This document shows positions 1 through 8,757 of a DNA stretch of 64,000 nt, one piece after another. The stretch is from Chitinophaga jiangningensis. Its GTDB lineage: Bacteria; Bacteroidota; Bacteroidia; Chitinophagales; Chitinophagaceae. The notes under the pieces were generated by a model. The model was given only the letters and a program-made list of their open reading frames with translations, did no database searches and had not been told where the DNA came from. The first letter of the stretch is position 1, and each line of letters begins with the position of its first letter. The translations under genes and the position numbers were made by a program. The DNA is taken from contig NZ_FRBL01000005.1 in NCBI RefSeq assembly GCF_900142605.1, positions 1-64,000 on the forward strand. Direction: 5' to 3'.

Positions 1-90
1 TTTTAACGATAGCCGCCGTTGTAAGAAACGGAGTTCCTTACAACGAAGACCATCAATACAATATAAATAATTTGGTAAAACCATAGAAAA

Positions 91-208
91 CGCCTCGCAG
101 GCGTCTATCCTAGTAAATCTCCTGTACATTTTTTACAGCTTTGCATTCCATTCATCCAGATAACGTTCCAGCACATCCAGCGGCATACAACCATATTTAA
201 GCATTGCG
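91..208. repeat. Direct repeat copy 1 (tail of DUF885 gene plus 3' flank)
   Basis: This 118-base stretch matches positions 268-385 with only 5 differences. It carries a small GC inverted repeat (CGCCTCGCAGGCG) at 91-103, the sequence of the gene's 3' flank, and the last 24 codons of the DUF885 gene that follows. The offset between copies is 177 bases. The remaining bases 1-90 and 209-267 show no gene. Confidence 0.85.
133..208 (-). pseudogene. C-terminal stub of a second DUF885 gene
   Basis: Read on the minus strand this encodes 24 residues ending in LDEWNAKL and a TAA stop, almost the same as the tail of the intact DUF885 protein (LDEWSAKL). Of three differences inside the coding part, two are silent and one changes Ser to Asn. 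Nothing upstream continues the frame, so this is a remnant of a tandem duplication or of a paralogue that was deleted. It is not expected to make a product. Confidence 0.75.
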
Positions 209-267
209 ACTACCAACCTTGTGCAATTATTACTAATTGACAACATCATTGTTTCACGAAGTAGAGA

Positions 268-385
268 CGCCTGGCAGGCGTCTATCCTAGAAAATCTCCT
301 GTACATTTTTTACAACTTTGCACTCCATTCATCCAGATAACGTTCCAGCACATCCAGCGGCATACAACCATATTTTAGCATTGCG
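268..385. repeat. Direct repeat copy 2 (3' end of intact DUF885 gene)
   Basis: This is the copy that belongs to the intact gene: positions 310-385 are its last codons and 268-309 its 3' flank. The flank from about 257 to 304 also belongs to an interspersed repeat that recurs downstream of jetC (54892-55013). Confidence 0.85.
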
Positions 386-2091
386 TAATGAAATGCCGGC
401 TCACTGAATCGCGTGCCCTGCGATTGTCTATATTTTTCCTTCAGCGCCTTGATTTTCAACTCACCGATTTTGTAGGAAAGTGCCTGCGCTGGCCAGGCCA
501 TGTAGCGTTCTACTTCTTTGGTTGCAATCTCCCTGCTGATGGACTCATGGTTCATCATATACTGTATGGCCTGTTCTTTTGAGAGCCGGCCGGTATGAAT
601 ACCTACATCCACTACCAGGCGGATAGCGCGGTGAATTTCATTGTTTAGGGCGCCCATTTTCTGGTAGGGGTCAGTATAGCAGCCGAGGCTGTCGCCCAGC
701 GATTCACAGTATAGCGCCCATCCTTCCATGAAAGCATAAAGTGCGTTTTGTTGAAGAAACGCCGGCAGCCCGGCCTGTTCCTGTTGCAAGGCTATTTGAA
801 AGTGGTGACCGGGGATAGCTTCGTGAATAAATGTACACTCCAACCCGTAAAAAACGACATTGATTTTTGTGGCATCCGGTATGGGTACAAAAAAGGTTCC
901 CGGCCGCTGTTCTTTGAGGTTGCCTTTTATGTAATAAGGGCCACCCATGGCTGCTTCCTGAAAAGCCTCTACCCGGCGTATCACAAATTTTGTTTTAGGT
1001 TCAAATTCAAATAGTTTTTTTAGATGAGGTTGTATTTTATGGTAGATGGACTGATAAGCGTTCAGCACCTGTTCCGGTGTTTTAAAAGGCCTGAACTGCG
1101 GATCAGTTCGTAGGAAATGGAAGTACTCCTGCAAGGAACCTTTGAAGCCAGTCACTTTTTTGTTCTGTTCCATCTCCTGGGTAATGCGGTCAACTTCGAT
1201 TTTACCGAGGCGATAAATGGAATCCGCTGAAAGGGATGTGGTAGTGGTGTAAAGTTTAATGAAATATTGATACAGGCTGTCGCCACCTGGCAGCGCATGC
1301 AGGCCAGGCTGCTCCTGCGCGTATGCCAGGTAATCATTTTTCAGGTAAGTGGTGAGGGCCTTATAACTGTCAAGTACATACCTTGGTATTATGCGTGTAT
1401 ACATTTCCGTTAGACGTTGTTTTTCCCGTGAAGAAAAGGTAGCGGGGAATTTACGGAGGGGCGCATAGAAAATACATTTGGCAGTATCCCTTTGTGCCAG
1501 GGCTGCCATTTGCGGAATCATTTGTGTCACAAGGTCCTTAGGCAATACTATTCCGGCTTTCCTGCCTTTCTCAAAATTGGCGATGGCGGTATCGGTCCAG
1601 TGTTTGAATGCTGTCATGCGCTTTGCCCAATTTTCATAGTCCTTAACGGTAGCAAATGGCTGTGGGCCTTCCCCCGAGCCGAACAGGGGCAGGTCAGTGG
1701 CTACGGACGATATGAACTGGTTAAAAGGCATGTATTCCAGGTGGAGGTTTAATCCTTCCAGACTGATGCGGAGCGTGTATTCCAGGATGTCGTAGTAAAT
1801 CTGATCAGCGGGCGATAAGGTAGCGCGGTTGAACTGGTGCAGTGCTTTCAGCGTAGCTGTATAAAAGTCCCTGCGTGCAGTGATGAAACTGATGGAACCA
1901 TCGTTCGGCAGTAAGTCGTCATATTGATGGAGGCCGTTGGCAGTGGCTTGTAGCGGGTTGAAGTAAGATTCCCGGTCATAATATTTTTCGAATAGCCGAT
2001 GCAGGGCCGGGTTGGGTTGTTGCGCTGATGAGCTGAAAGGGACCCAGAAAGTTGTCAGCAGTAAAATAATGGCATGGACTAACTTTTTCAT
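310..2091 (-). CDS. DUF885 family secreted metallohydrolase
   Basis: A 593-residue protein with a Sec signal peptide (residues 1-23, cleavage after SSSA; no lipobox cysteine, so probably periplasmic). The DUF885 hallmark HEAIPGHH lies at about 423-430, followed by EGWALYCE at about 456-463. These His and Glu residues fit a zinc-peptidase-like site, as in the thermolysin-related fold known for DUF885 proteins. Full length for the family. The substrate cannot be read from the sequence. The gene stands alone on the minus strand, and a possible promoter with boxes TTTG and TAATTTTG (read on the minus strand) lies at 2126-2153, with a rather short 16-base spacer. Its 3' end is partly duplicated just downstream. 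Confidence 0.85.
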   Translation of the reverse strand: MKKLVHAIILLLTTFWVPFSSSAQQPNPALHRLFEKYYDRESYFNPLQATANGLHQYDDLLPNDGSISFITARRDFYTATLKALHQFNRATLSPADQIYYDILEYTLRISLEGLNLHLEYMPFNQFISSVATDLPLFGSGEGPQPFATVKDYENWAKRMTAFKHWTDTAIANFEKGRKAGIVLPKDLVTQMIPQMAALAQRDTAKCIFYAPLRKFPATFSSREKQRLTEMYTRIIPRYVLDSYKALTTYLKNDYLAYAQEQPGLHALPGGDSLYQYFIKLYTTTTSLSADSIYRLGKIEVDRITQEMEQNKKVTGFKGSLQEYFHFLRTDPQFRPFKTPEQVLNAYQSIYHKIQPHLKKLFEFEPKTKFVIRRVEAFQEAAMGGPYYIKGNLKEQRPGTFFVPIPDATKINVVFYGLECTFIHEAIPGHHFQIALQQEQAGLPAFLQQNALYAFMEGWALYCESLGDSLGCYTDPYQKMGALNNEIHRAIRLVVDVGIHTGRLSKEQAIQYMMNHESISREIATKEVERYMAWPAQALSYKIGELKIKALKEKYRQSQGTRFSEPAFHYAMLKYGCMPLDVLERYLDEWSAKL

Positions 2092-2174
2092 ACTAATTAC
2101 CGGAGCTATTCTTCCGCTCCTGCTGCAAAATTATTCCTGGTGCCTAGGGCAAAATTGTACGCAATTAACCTGAC

Positions 2175-2975
2175 TTACAATTTCTGGTATTGTTTGGGAG
2201 TAATTCCTGTGAGGCGTTTACAGGTTTTGATGAAGTGTGCCTGATCTGCGAAGCCGCAATCATAGGCTATTTCCGTGAGGGATTGTTTTTTTAACCGGAT
2301 CATGGCCAGGGCTTTCTCTATTTTTATTTTGCGGAGGTATTCACCCAGCGTGCAACCAAAATAGCGGGGAAAATAGCGGGAGATGGTGACGGGATGCAGG
2401 GCCACCTGTGCCGCGAGGTCTGAAAGCGACAAGGGATGGTTCCAGTTATCGTACATGGCTTCTTTTATCTGCTTTGTCCAGGCGGGGTTTATTTCATCAG
2501 CAGCGGTGGCGTTGCTTAGCAAATTGAGGCAGAGCTGATGTACCGCGGTGATATTGTTACCGAGGTAATATTCTGCCATTATACTTACGAGCAGATGGCT
2601 ATTCCATTGGCTGTTGCGGTTAAACATCCAGGATTCCTGCGGAATATCCATATTGTAGGTGGAGAAAAATGCCGGTGTAAACTCCAGGTTAAAGATGCGG
2701 GTACCGGACTGGTAGTCGATGTTTTGGTGGGCAATGCCCGGGTAATAATACAGGGAAGCGCCTGGGAGTTGTTGTTCCGGGCCATTGGCCCGCATTTCCC
2801 TGCTGCCGCCATTTAATATATGGGAGAAATGTGGATTTTTGTGAAAGTGCCAGTCGGAGATGGTGCCTGTTTCATAAAAGTTCTCGGAAGCGATGATGCC
2901 GTCAAATAATTGTTGACGTACCCGGTGGCCCACATAGGTGCCCGCTTCTAGTAATATGGCAGCGTTACTTTCCAT
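2175..2975 (-). CDS. AraC family transcriptional regulator
   Basis: A 266-residue regulator. The N-terminal half (about 1-150) looks like a cupin-type sensing domain (HFHKNPHFSHILNGG, a histidine-rich beta strand region). The C-terminal 100 residues form the AraC/XylS double helix-turn-helix, with LSLSDLAAQVALHPVTISRY and the typical second-helix motif IAYDCGFADQAHFIKTCKR followed by TGITPKQYQ. The gene is transcribed away from a 600-base gap. Neighbouring genes do not reveal the target or ligand. Confidence 0.9.
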   Translation of the reverse strand: MESNAAILLEAGTYVGHRVRQQLFDGIIASENFYETGTISDWHFHKNPHFSHILNGGSREMRANGPEQQLPGASLYYYPGIAHQNIDYQSGTRIFNLEFTPAFFSTYNMDIPQESWMFNRNSQWNSHLLVSIMAEYYLGNNITAVHQLCLNLLSNATAADEINPAWTKQIKEAMYDNWNHPLSLSDLAAQVALHPVTISRYFPRYFGCTLGEYLRKIKIEKALAMIRLKKQSLTEIAYDCGFADQAHFIKTCKRLTGITPKQYQKL

Positions 2976-3061
2976 TTCTTACAAAATAGGAAATTTCAGC
3001 ATAATGAGGCATCCTTTAAATAATATGTATAACGCTGAGGTGCAAACGAAAAAAGGATATA

Positions 3062-3102
3062 AACAACAACAGCCGGTTCATATGGAACCGGCTGCTGTTG
3101 TT
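3062..3102. terminator. Hairpin, possible bidirectional terminator
   Basis: Arms 3062-3079 and 3085-3102 pair over 18 bases with one mismatch around a 5-base loop, with AGCCGGTTC against GAACCGGCT at the centre. A T-rich stretch follows on the plus side and GTTGTTGTTT on the minus side. It lies upstream of the AraC gene, so which transcript it ends is unclear. Confidence 0.5.
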
Positions 3103-3235
3103 TTATTAAATATTTTTAGAAGTTCGTCACAATTAGAAGGCAGGAGTTGTCGTTTATAGGGAGTGGTTGCTACCCATCTATATCCTCCCCGTTTATCCTT
3201 ACCTCATTAGAACATTCTGAACATAGGACTTATAT

Positions 3236-3271
3236 AAAAAAAAAGACCTGCAAGCTAAAAAACCCGCAGGT
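3236..3271 (-). terminator. Rho-independent terminator for the epimerase gene
   Basis: On the minus strand ACCTGC pairs with GCAGGT around a 14-base loop, followed by a run of T (complement of 3236-3244). The orientation fits the methylmalonyl-CoA epimerase transcript, although it lies about 300 bases past the stop codon. Confidence 0.6.
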
Positions 3272-3574
3272 GTTCATAACCTATGCCAACTTTAGAGTAA
3301 TCGTTAAGAGCTTTTGCAGCTGAGCTGGTTAAAAGCCCTAATATTTTTAGTTATGATTGTCTTTTTGTAATTGTGTATATATAGATAACGTGATAGAAAA
3401 TACTTTTGTTCAGAAATTTTAAAATATTTTTTTTGGTTGTTAGTAGCCCTCTTTCTGGCGGCTACATATTTACTTACGAACCATAAATAAGTTTGGATTG
3501 CTAAAATGGAAAAAAAATAAAAAAAAATCTAATTATTAAAATTCGAAATATCTAACTAAATCAAGATGGGTTTT

Positions 3575-3976
3575 TTAGCGAATTTCCTGGCAAATCTCAA
3601 TTAAAACTCCGTGTGTATTCTTTGGATGAACGAAGCAAATAAGCTTGTTATCGGCTCCTTTTTTAGGGGTTTCGTTCAACAAAATAAATCCTTCTGACCG
3701 TAGCCGGTCCATTTCTGCATATATATCGGCCACTTCGAAAGCGATGTGGTGGATACCTTCTCCTTTTTTATCCAGGAATTTAGCGATAGCGCTCTCCGGG
3801 GCGGTAGCTTCCAGGAGTTCTATTTTGTTTTCGCCGGTTTGGAAAAAGGCCGTTATCACGTTTTCGCTGGCTACGGGCTCCTGTTTATAGCAGGGGGTGT
3901 TCAATAGTTTTTCAAATACGGGAATGCTTGTTTCCAGCGACTTTACAGCAATTCCGATGTGTTCGACCTTGAGCAT
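3575..3976 (-). CDS. mce: Methylmalonyl-CoA epimerase
   Basis: A 133-residue protein of the glyoxalase/vicinal-oxygen-chelate fold. It interconverts the R and S forms of methylmalonyl-CoA in propionate/succinate metabolism. Family signs are the start MLKVEHIGIAVKSLE, the metal-site segment GEGIHHIAFEV, and the C-terminal HPKNTHGVLIEICQ. The frame stays open 17 codons upstream, but alignment with the usual family start favours the ATG at 3976. It is divergent from the cysteine desulfurase gene with a 41-base gap. A B12-binding subunit of methylmalonyl-CoA mutase lies 16 kb away at 20176-20595, so the two steps are not in one operon. Confidence 0.9.
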   Translation of the reverse strand: MLKVEHIGIAVKSLETSIPVFEKLLNTPCYKQEPVASENVITAFFQTGENKIELLEATAPESAIAKFLDKKGEGIHHIAFEVADIYAEMDRLRSEGFILLNETPKKGADNKLICFVHPKNTHGVLIEICQEIR

Positions 3977-4005
3977 GGGCGTTGTATTTACTATGCCGAA
4001 TGTCG

Positions 4006-4013
4006 TATTTTTG
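4006..4013 (+). promoter_or_regulatory. -7 box TATTTTTG directly before the cysteine desulfurase start
   Basis: TATTTTTG fits the Bacteroidota -7 consensus TAnnTTTG. It ends only 4 bases before the ATG at 4018. A weak -33-like GTTGT lies about 20 bases upstream. If used, transcription would begin at or next to the start codon and give a leaderless message. The evidence is motif match only. Confidence 0.4.
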
Positions 4014-4017
4014 TTTG

Positions 4018-5211
4018 ATGCAGCCATTACCTATTTACCTGGACAATAACGCCACCACCGCCTGTGATCCGCGGGTGCTGGAAACGATGTTACCTTACTT
4101 TACCACCCAATATGGCAATGCCGCCAGCAGGAGCCATTCCTTTGGCTGGGTGGCGGAGGAGGCGGTAGATTATGCACGGGAGCAGGTGGCCGCGCTCATT
4201 GGAGCGGTAAAACAGGAAATTGTTTTTACCTCCGGTGCTACAGAGGCCGCTAACCTGGCTATCAAGGGTGTGGCGGAAACTTATTCCGGAACCGGCAACC
4301 ATATTATTACCTGTGTAACAGAACATAAAGCGGTAATTGATACCTGCAGGCACCTGGAAAAAAAGGGGTACCGTGTTACCTGGCTGCCGGTAAATGAAGA
4401 AGGCCTGGTATCGGTAGAAGCTATTGCTGCCGCCATTACGCCTGAAACCATACTCATTGCCATTATGTATGCCAACAATGAAACCGGGGTGATACAGCCT
4501 GTTAAGGCAATAGGGCAGCTGGCCAAGGAGCGTAATGTGATCTTTTTTTGTGATGCCACCCAGGCGGTGGGTAAGGTTCCTGTAAATGTTTTGGGAGATG
4601 ATATTGACCTCATGGCATTCAGTGCACATAAACTCTACGGCCCCAAGGGGGTAGGCGCACTATATGTAAGGCGTAAAGGCCCACGGGTAAGGCTCACCGC
4701 ACAAATAGACGGTGGCGGCCATGAAAGGGGCATGCGCTCCGGCACCCTCAATGTACCCGGCATCGCCGGCTTTGGCAAAGCCTGTGAGATTTGTGCAGCA
4801 GAAATGGTCACAGAATCCCTGCGGCTCGCTGCCTTACGGGATCACCTGGAAACCGGACTGCTGGCGCTGGAAGCTAGCAGGCGCAATGGCAGTAACGTAT
4901 ACCGCCTTCCACACACGACCAACATCTCCCTAAACTACCTGGAAGGCCAAACCCTGATAATGACTTTTAGTAAACAGATAGCCCTCAGCTCAGGATCCGC
5001 CTGTACCTCCGCCTCCATGGAGCCCAGCTATGTGCTTAAAGCCATGGGACTGGATGATACCCTGGCCCGGAATGCCCTCCGCATGGGTCTCGGCAGGTTT
5101 ACCACCCGGGAAGAAATCGATTTTGCCATCACCACCATTACCAATGCCGTGCTGGAAATGCGGAAAATCAGCCCTCAGTGGGACGCATTTAAATCCGGCC
5201 TCACACAATAA
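4018..5211 (+). CDS. iscS: Cysteine desulfurase (NifS/IscS family)
   Basis: A 397-residue PLP enzyme that takes sulfur from cysteine for iron-sulfur cluster assembly or tRNA thiolation. The PLP lysine is in SAHKLYGPKG (about Lys205), and the catalytic loop ALSSGSACTSAS holds the persulfide cysteine (about Cys329). Both sit at positions like those of IscS. The ATG at 4018 starts the family-typical segment with YLDNNATT; an in-frame TTG 12 codons upstream is less likely because it overlaps the probable promoter. No iscU or other assembly gene is next to it, so the exact acceptor (IscS or NifS type) is not proved by context. Confidence 0.88.
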   Translation: MQPLPIYLDNNATTACDPRVLETMLPYFTTQYGNAASRSHSFGWVAEEAVDYAREQVAALIGAVKQEIVFTSGATEAANLAIKGVAETYSGTGNHIITCVTEHKAVIDTCRHLEKKGYRVTWLPVNEEGLVSVEAIAAAITPETILIAIMYANNETGVIQPVKAIGQLAKERNVIFFCDATQAVGKVPVNVLGDDIDLMAFSAHKLYGPKGVGALYVRRKGPRVRLTAQIDGGGHERGMRSGTLNVPGIAGFGKACEICAAEMVTESLRLAALRDHLETGLLALEASRRNGSNVYRLPHTTNISLNYLEGQTLIMTFSKQIALSSGSACTSASMEPSYVLKAMGLDDTLARNALRMGLGRFTTREEIDFAITTITNAVLEMRKISPQWDAFKSGLTQ

Positions 5212-5271
5212 TAAATCCCTGAATAGCATTATCTAATAAATATATATTTGCATCTTCACTAACTACTATTC

Positions 5272-6012
5272 ATGCAAGCCATCTTTAAGAAAGAGATTAA
5301 CCAGTTTTTCAGCGGTATTACCGGCTATGTGGCCATCATACTGTTTTTACTGGCCAATGGATTGTTCCTGTTCGTGTTTCCGGATACCAGCCTGCTGGAT
5401 ACAGGCTATGCCAACCTGGATCCGCTGTTCGACCTGGCACCATTGCTATACCTGTTGCTGATTCCTGCCATTACCATGCGCAGCTTCGCTGATGAGTTCA
5501 AAACCGGTACCATGGAACTGCTCAGTACCAAACCGCTCTCCGGCTGGGAGGTGGTGCTGGGTAAATTCTTCAGCAGCCTGCTGATCGTCATCATTTCACT
5601 GCTGCCTACGATTATCTATTATTTTGCGATCCGGCAACTGAGTGTAAACCCTTCCCTGCTTGACAATGGCGGCATCATTGGCGCCTACATCGGGCTGATA
5701 CTGCTGGGTGCTGCCTTTACAGCCATCGGCATATGGGCATCCAGTATCACTTCCAACGCCATGGTGGCCTTCCTGGTAGCAGTATTTACCTGCTTCATTT
5801 TTTATAACGGGTTCGATGCTCTAAGTAAAATTCCCGCCCTGCAAGGCGGCGCCGACTACTACCTGCAAATGGCGGGCATCAAATTCCACTACCTCTCCGT
5901 CAGCCGCGGCGTTATCGACAGCCGCGATGTCATCTACTTCTGTAGCATTACAGGGTTGATGCTGTATCTGACCAAACTATCTCTGCAACGAAAAATCTGG
6001 CAAAACGGATAA
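5272..6012 (+). CDS. gldF: Gliding-motility ABC transporter permease GldF
   Basis: A 246-residue inner-membrane protein with about six hydrophobic segments (about 18-38, 60-75, 100-122, 135-155, 160-180, 220-238). The start with FKKEINQFFSGITGYVA and the segment SFADEFKTGTMELLSTKPLS are typical of ABC-2 type permeases and of GldF. GldF works with GldG and the ATPase GldA in flavobacterial gliding. gldG follows after 6 bases, a conserved pair, while no gldA is in the window. A -7-like box TATATTTG lies at 5243-5250, 21 bases before the ATG, without a clear -33 partner. Confidence 0.9.
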   Translation: MQAIFKKEINQFFSGITGYVAIILFLLANGLFLFVFPDTSLLDTGYANLDPLFDLAPLLYLLLIPAITMRSFADEFKTGTMELLSTKPLSGWEVVLGKFFSSLLIVIISLLPTIIYYFAIRQLSVNPSLLDNGGIIGAYIGLILLGAAFTAIGIWASSITSNAMVAFLVAVFTCFIFYNGFDALSKIPALQGGADYYLQMAGIKFHYLSVSRGVIDSRDVIYFCSITGLMLYLTKLSLQRKIWQNG

Positions 6013-6018
6013 GGACTC

Positions 6019-7728
6019 ATGGCTACGACTATACGAAAAAAATATTTTCAGCGCGCACTGGCTGTCATCCTCCTGCTGATAGCGGTAAACATAGGCGCCG
6101 CCTATCTGCACGGCCGCTGGGACCTCACCGCTGAAAAAAGATATACACTCTCTAAAAATACGGTTCAACTGCTGCGCGGACTTGATAGTCCCGTAGAAAT
6201 TGAAGTATACCTCAAAGGCGATTACCCCGCTTCCTTTAAACAGCTGGCTCAGGCCACCCAGGAACTCCTGGAGGAATTCCGCGAATATGGCAAACAAAAC
6301 CTCCGGTTTACTTTCGTAAACCCTGGCCAGGGCCTCAACGACACCGCCAGAATGAAGTTTTTAGGCGCACTCACCGAAAAAGGTATCATGCCTTATAATA
6401 TGAAGGTGCAGGGAGATGCCAATGACAGCTATCAGGAAAAACTGATATTTCCGGGAGCGCTGGTCCATTATAAAGGAGACACCATTGGGGTGAACCTCCT
6501 GAAAAACCAGGGCGGGCAGGATCCTATGCAAAGCATGAATGCCTCCGAATCTCTCCTGGAATACCAGTTTGCGAGCGCTATCAGTAAGCTGCAGGAAAAA
6601 GAAAAGCCCCTCATAGGCTATATGCTAGGCCACGGGGAGTCACTGGGCGCAGAAGTATATGACGCACTCACCACCCTGCAAAGCAATTACAGCCTGGATA
6701 CCCTCACCCTACAGGGTACCGCTTATATACCCAGAGATTTTGACGTCATTCTCTTTGCCAAGCCGGCAGAGACCTTCAGTGATGCCGATAAATTTAAGAT
6801 CGACCAGTATGTAATGAACGGAGGCAAGGTGATCTGGTTTATTGATGAAACCAATGCCAGCTTCGACAGTTTGCAGCAGAAGTCCTCTTTCCTTGCGTTT
6901 GACAGAGGGTTGAACCTGGAAGACCTGCTATTTCGCTATGGCGTGCGCATCAACCAGGACCTGATCCAGGACCTGCAATCAGACGCCGTGCCAATGGTGG
7001 TGGGTAATGTAGGCAACCGCCCGCAGATTATTCAGCTGCCATTCCCGCTATTTCCACTGCTCACGCCTACCGGCGCGCACCCGATTGTGAAAAACCTGGA
7101 TTTGGTGCTGAGTCATTTCGCAAGCTCGATGGATACCGTTCGTACGGAGGGTTTAAAGAAAACGATTTTGCTTACCAGTAGTCGCACTACCCGCACCATC
7201 CGCGTGCCGGCAGAGATCAGCTGGGAGATGCTGAAAACGCAGCCCAATCCGCGGGAATACCGCCACCAGTACCTGCCTACGGCGGTATTACTGGAAGGGC
7301 ACTTCACTTCCCTGTTCCGCAACCGCATTGATCCGAAACTCGCGGCCGAAATGGAAGTGGCGAGCCACACCCCATACAAAGCCAATACCGACACTGCCAA
7401 TGCCATGATTGTGGTGAGCGATGGCGACCTGATCGCCAATGCCGTATCCCGCAAAGAGGGGCCGCTGCAGATGGGAATTAACGAATACAATCCCGGCTAT
7501 GCTTTTGCCAACAAGGAGTTTATGCTGAACTGCCTGGAGTTCCTCACTGGCAAGCACGGCATTATGGAAAGTCGTAACAAAGAAATAACATTACGCCTCC
7601 TTGATGCCGAAAAAGTAAAAAAGGAAAAAACAAAATGGCAAGCTATCTGCTTTATTGTACCTATTGGAATGGTATTATTATTCGCTATGGTTTTCCTGTT
7701 TGTAAGGCAACGCAAGTTCGCAGAATAG
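6019..7728 (+). CDS. gldG: Gliding-motility-associated ABC transporter substrate-binding protein GldG
   Basis: A 569-residue protein with an N-terminal membrane anchor (about residues 10-30), a large periplasmic region of the GldG/ABC-associated type (about 40-500, starting with DLTAEKRYTLSKNT), and a C-terminal membrane helix (about 540-562) ending VRQRKFAE. This layout is that of GldG. It starts 6 bases after gldF, so translation is likely coupled. The product should form the GldFG membrane complex. The role is known from Flavobacterium, and gliding in this organism is inferred. Confidence 0.9.
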   Translation: MATTIRKKYFQRALAVILLLIAVNIGAAYLHGRWDLTAEKRYTLSKNTVQLLRGLDSPVEIEVYLKGDYPASFKQLAQATQELLEEFREYGKQNLRFTFVNPGQGLNDTARMKFLGALTEKGIMPYNMKVQGDANDSYQEKLIFPGALVHYKGDTIGVNLLKNQGGQDPMQSMNASESLLEYQFASAISKLQEKEKPLIGYMLGHGESLGAEVYDALTTLQSNYSLDTLTLQGTAYIPRDFDVILFAKPAETFSDADKFKIDQYVMNGGKVIWFIDETNASFDSLQQKSSFLAFDRGLNLEDLLFRYGVRINQDLIQDLQSDAVPMVVGNVGNRPQIIQLPFPLFPLLTPTGAHPIVKNLDLVLSHFASSMDTVRTEGLKKTILLTSSRTTRTIRVPAEISWEMLKTQPNPREYRHQYLPTAVLLEGHFTSLFRNRIDPKLAAEMEVASHTPYKANTDTANAMIVVSDGDLIANAVSRKEGPLQMGINEYNPGYAFANKEFMLNCLEFLTGKHGIMESRNKEITLRLLDAEKVKKEKTKWQAICFIVPIGMVLLFAMVFLFVRQRKFAE

Positions 7729-7782
7729 ATCACGCGTAACTTGATTATATTTGCTGTTCACATATTTTAAAATACCTGTCAC

Positions 7783-8721
7783 ATGACACCCACACAGTGG
7801 ACGTACCTGATATTCGGCATTGTAGTTACTGTAGCGCTTATTTTCGACCTTGGCCTGCTCAGCAAGAAGAATGAACAGATGACCATTAAAAAGGCATTGA
7901 TTCAAACCTGCTTCTGGGTCGGATTGTCCCTATTATTTTTTGGATTTATGTGGTATGAGGATGGTCAGGAATCGGCGATAGCCTACCTGAGTGCCTATCT
8001 GATGGAATGGTCGCTTTCCATTGATAATATATTTGTGTTCATTTTAATATTTGGATATTTTAAAATAAAAGAGGAAAGCTATGCCCGTGTTTTGCTGATA
8101 GGGATTTTGATGGCTATCGTTTTCCGTGCTATATTTATCAGCCTGGGCGTGGTATTGATCCATAAATTTGAGTGGATTCTCTATATCTTCGGACTATTCC
8201 TGGTGTATACCGGTGTGAAGATGTTCAATGCCAAAGAGGAGGATGAATTTAATCCGCAGGATAATCTTGCCCTGAAATTTATCAGCAAGTACATGCGCTG
8301 GACTACAGAAGATCCGCAGGGGAAATTTCTGATCAAGCGTAGTGGTAAAACCTACCTCACCACGTTATCAGTGGTAGTGGTGATGCTGGCGTTTACAGAT
8401 ATCGTATTTGCGCTGGATTCCATCCCTGCGGTGTTTGCCATCTCACAAGACCCGATGGTAGTATTTACCTCTAATATATTTGCGGTACTTGGGCTGAGAT
8501 CCTTATTCTTCCTGCTGCGTGGTGCAGTGGATAAGTTTGATTATCTCCCGCAGGGCATTGCGATTGTATTAGTATTCATTGGCCTTAAAATGCTCGCAGA
8601 GTATTTTATTCATATACCCGTATACGTATCACTGATTGTGATTGTAGTATGCCTTGGAGGTTCTATTCTTTATTCCCTTTACCATGATAAGAAAGAATTA
8701 CCGAAAGGACAAGTGAAGTAA
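7783..8721 (+). CDS. TerC family integral membrane protein
   Basis: A 312-residue protein with about eight to nine membrane helices. The TerC family signs are EWSLSIDNIFVF near residue 75-90 and AFTDIVFALDSIPAVFAIS near 205-225, both with conserved acidic residues in the membrane. Family members such as Alx and MeeF act in manganese export or metal homeostasis, while the original tellurite link is indirect. A -7-like box TATATTTG lies at 7746-7753. The neighbours gldG and murF-alr give no functional hint. Confidence 0.88.
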   Translation: MTPTQWTYLIFGIVVTVALIFDLGLLSKKNEQMTIKKALIQTCFWVGLSLLFFGFMWYEDGQESAIAYLSAYLMEWSLSIDNIFVFILIFGYFKIKEESYARVLLIGILMAIVFRAIFISLGVVLIHKFEWILYIFGLFLVYTGVKMFNAKEEDEFNPQDNLALKFISKYMRWTTEDPQGKFLIKRSGKTYLTTLSVVVVMLAFTDIVFALDSIPAVFAISQDPMVVFTSNIFAVLGLRSLFFLLRGAVDKFDYLPQGIAIVLVFIGLKMLAEYFIHIPVYVSLIVIVVCLGGSILYSLYHDKKELPKGQVK

Positions 8722-8757
8722 AAGGCAGCTGTAAAGAAACGTTTTTGCAGCCGCCAA

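Larger units (their letters stand above)
2976..3574. other. Long AT-rich intergenic region with two hairpins
   Basis: No convincing gene was found. It holds a near-perfect 18-bp hairpin at 3062-3102 and a minus-strand terminator at 3236-3271. The stretch 3280-3570 is strongly AT-rich and contains a 6-bp stem GTAGCC/GGCTAC near 3450-3475. The 300 bases between the stop of the epimerase gene and the terminator are long for a 3' UTR and could hold a small RNA, but no promoter was seen. Confidence 0.5.

Noticed and set aside
3401..3408. TACTTTTG as a promoter for a small RNA in the 3.0-3.6 kb gap
   Set aside because: There is no -33 box at a suitable distance, and in AT-rich DNA this eight-base match is expected by chance.
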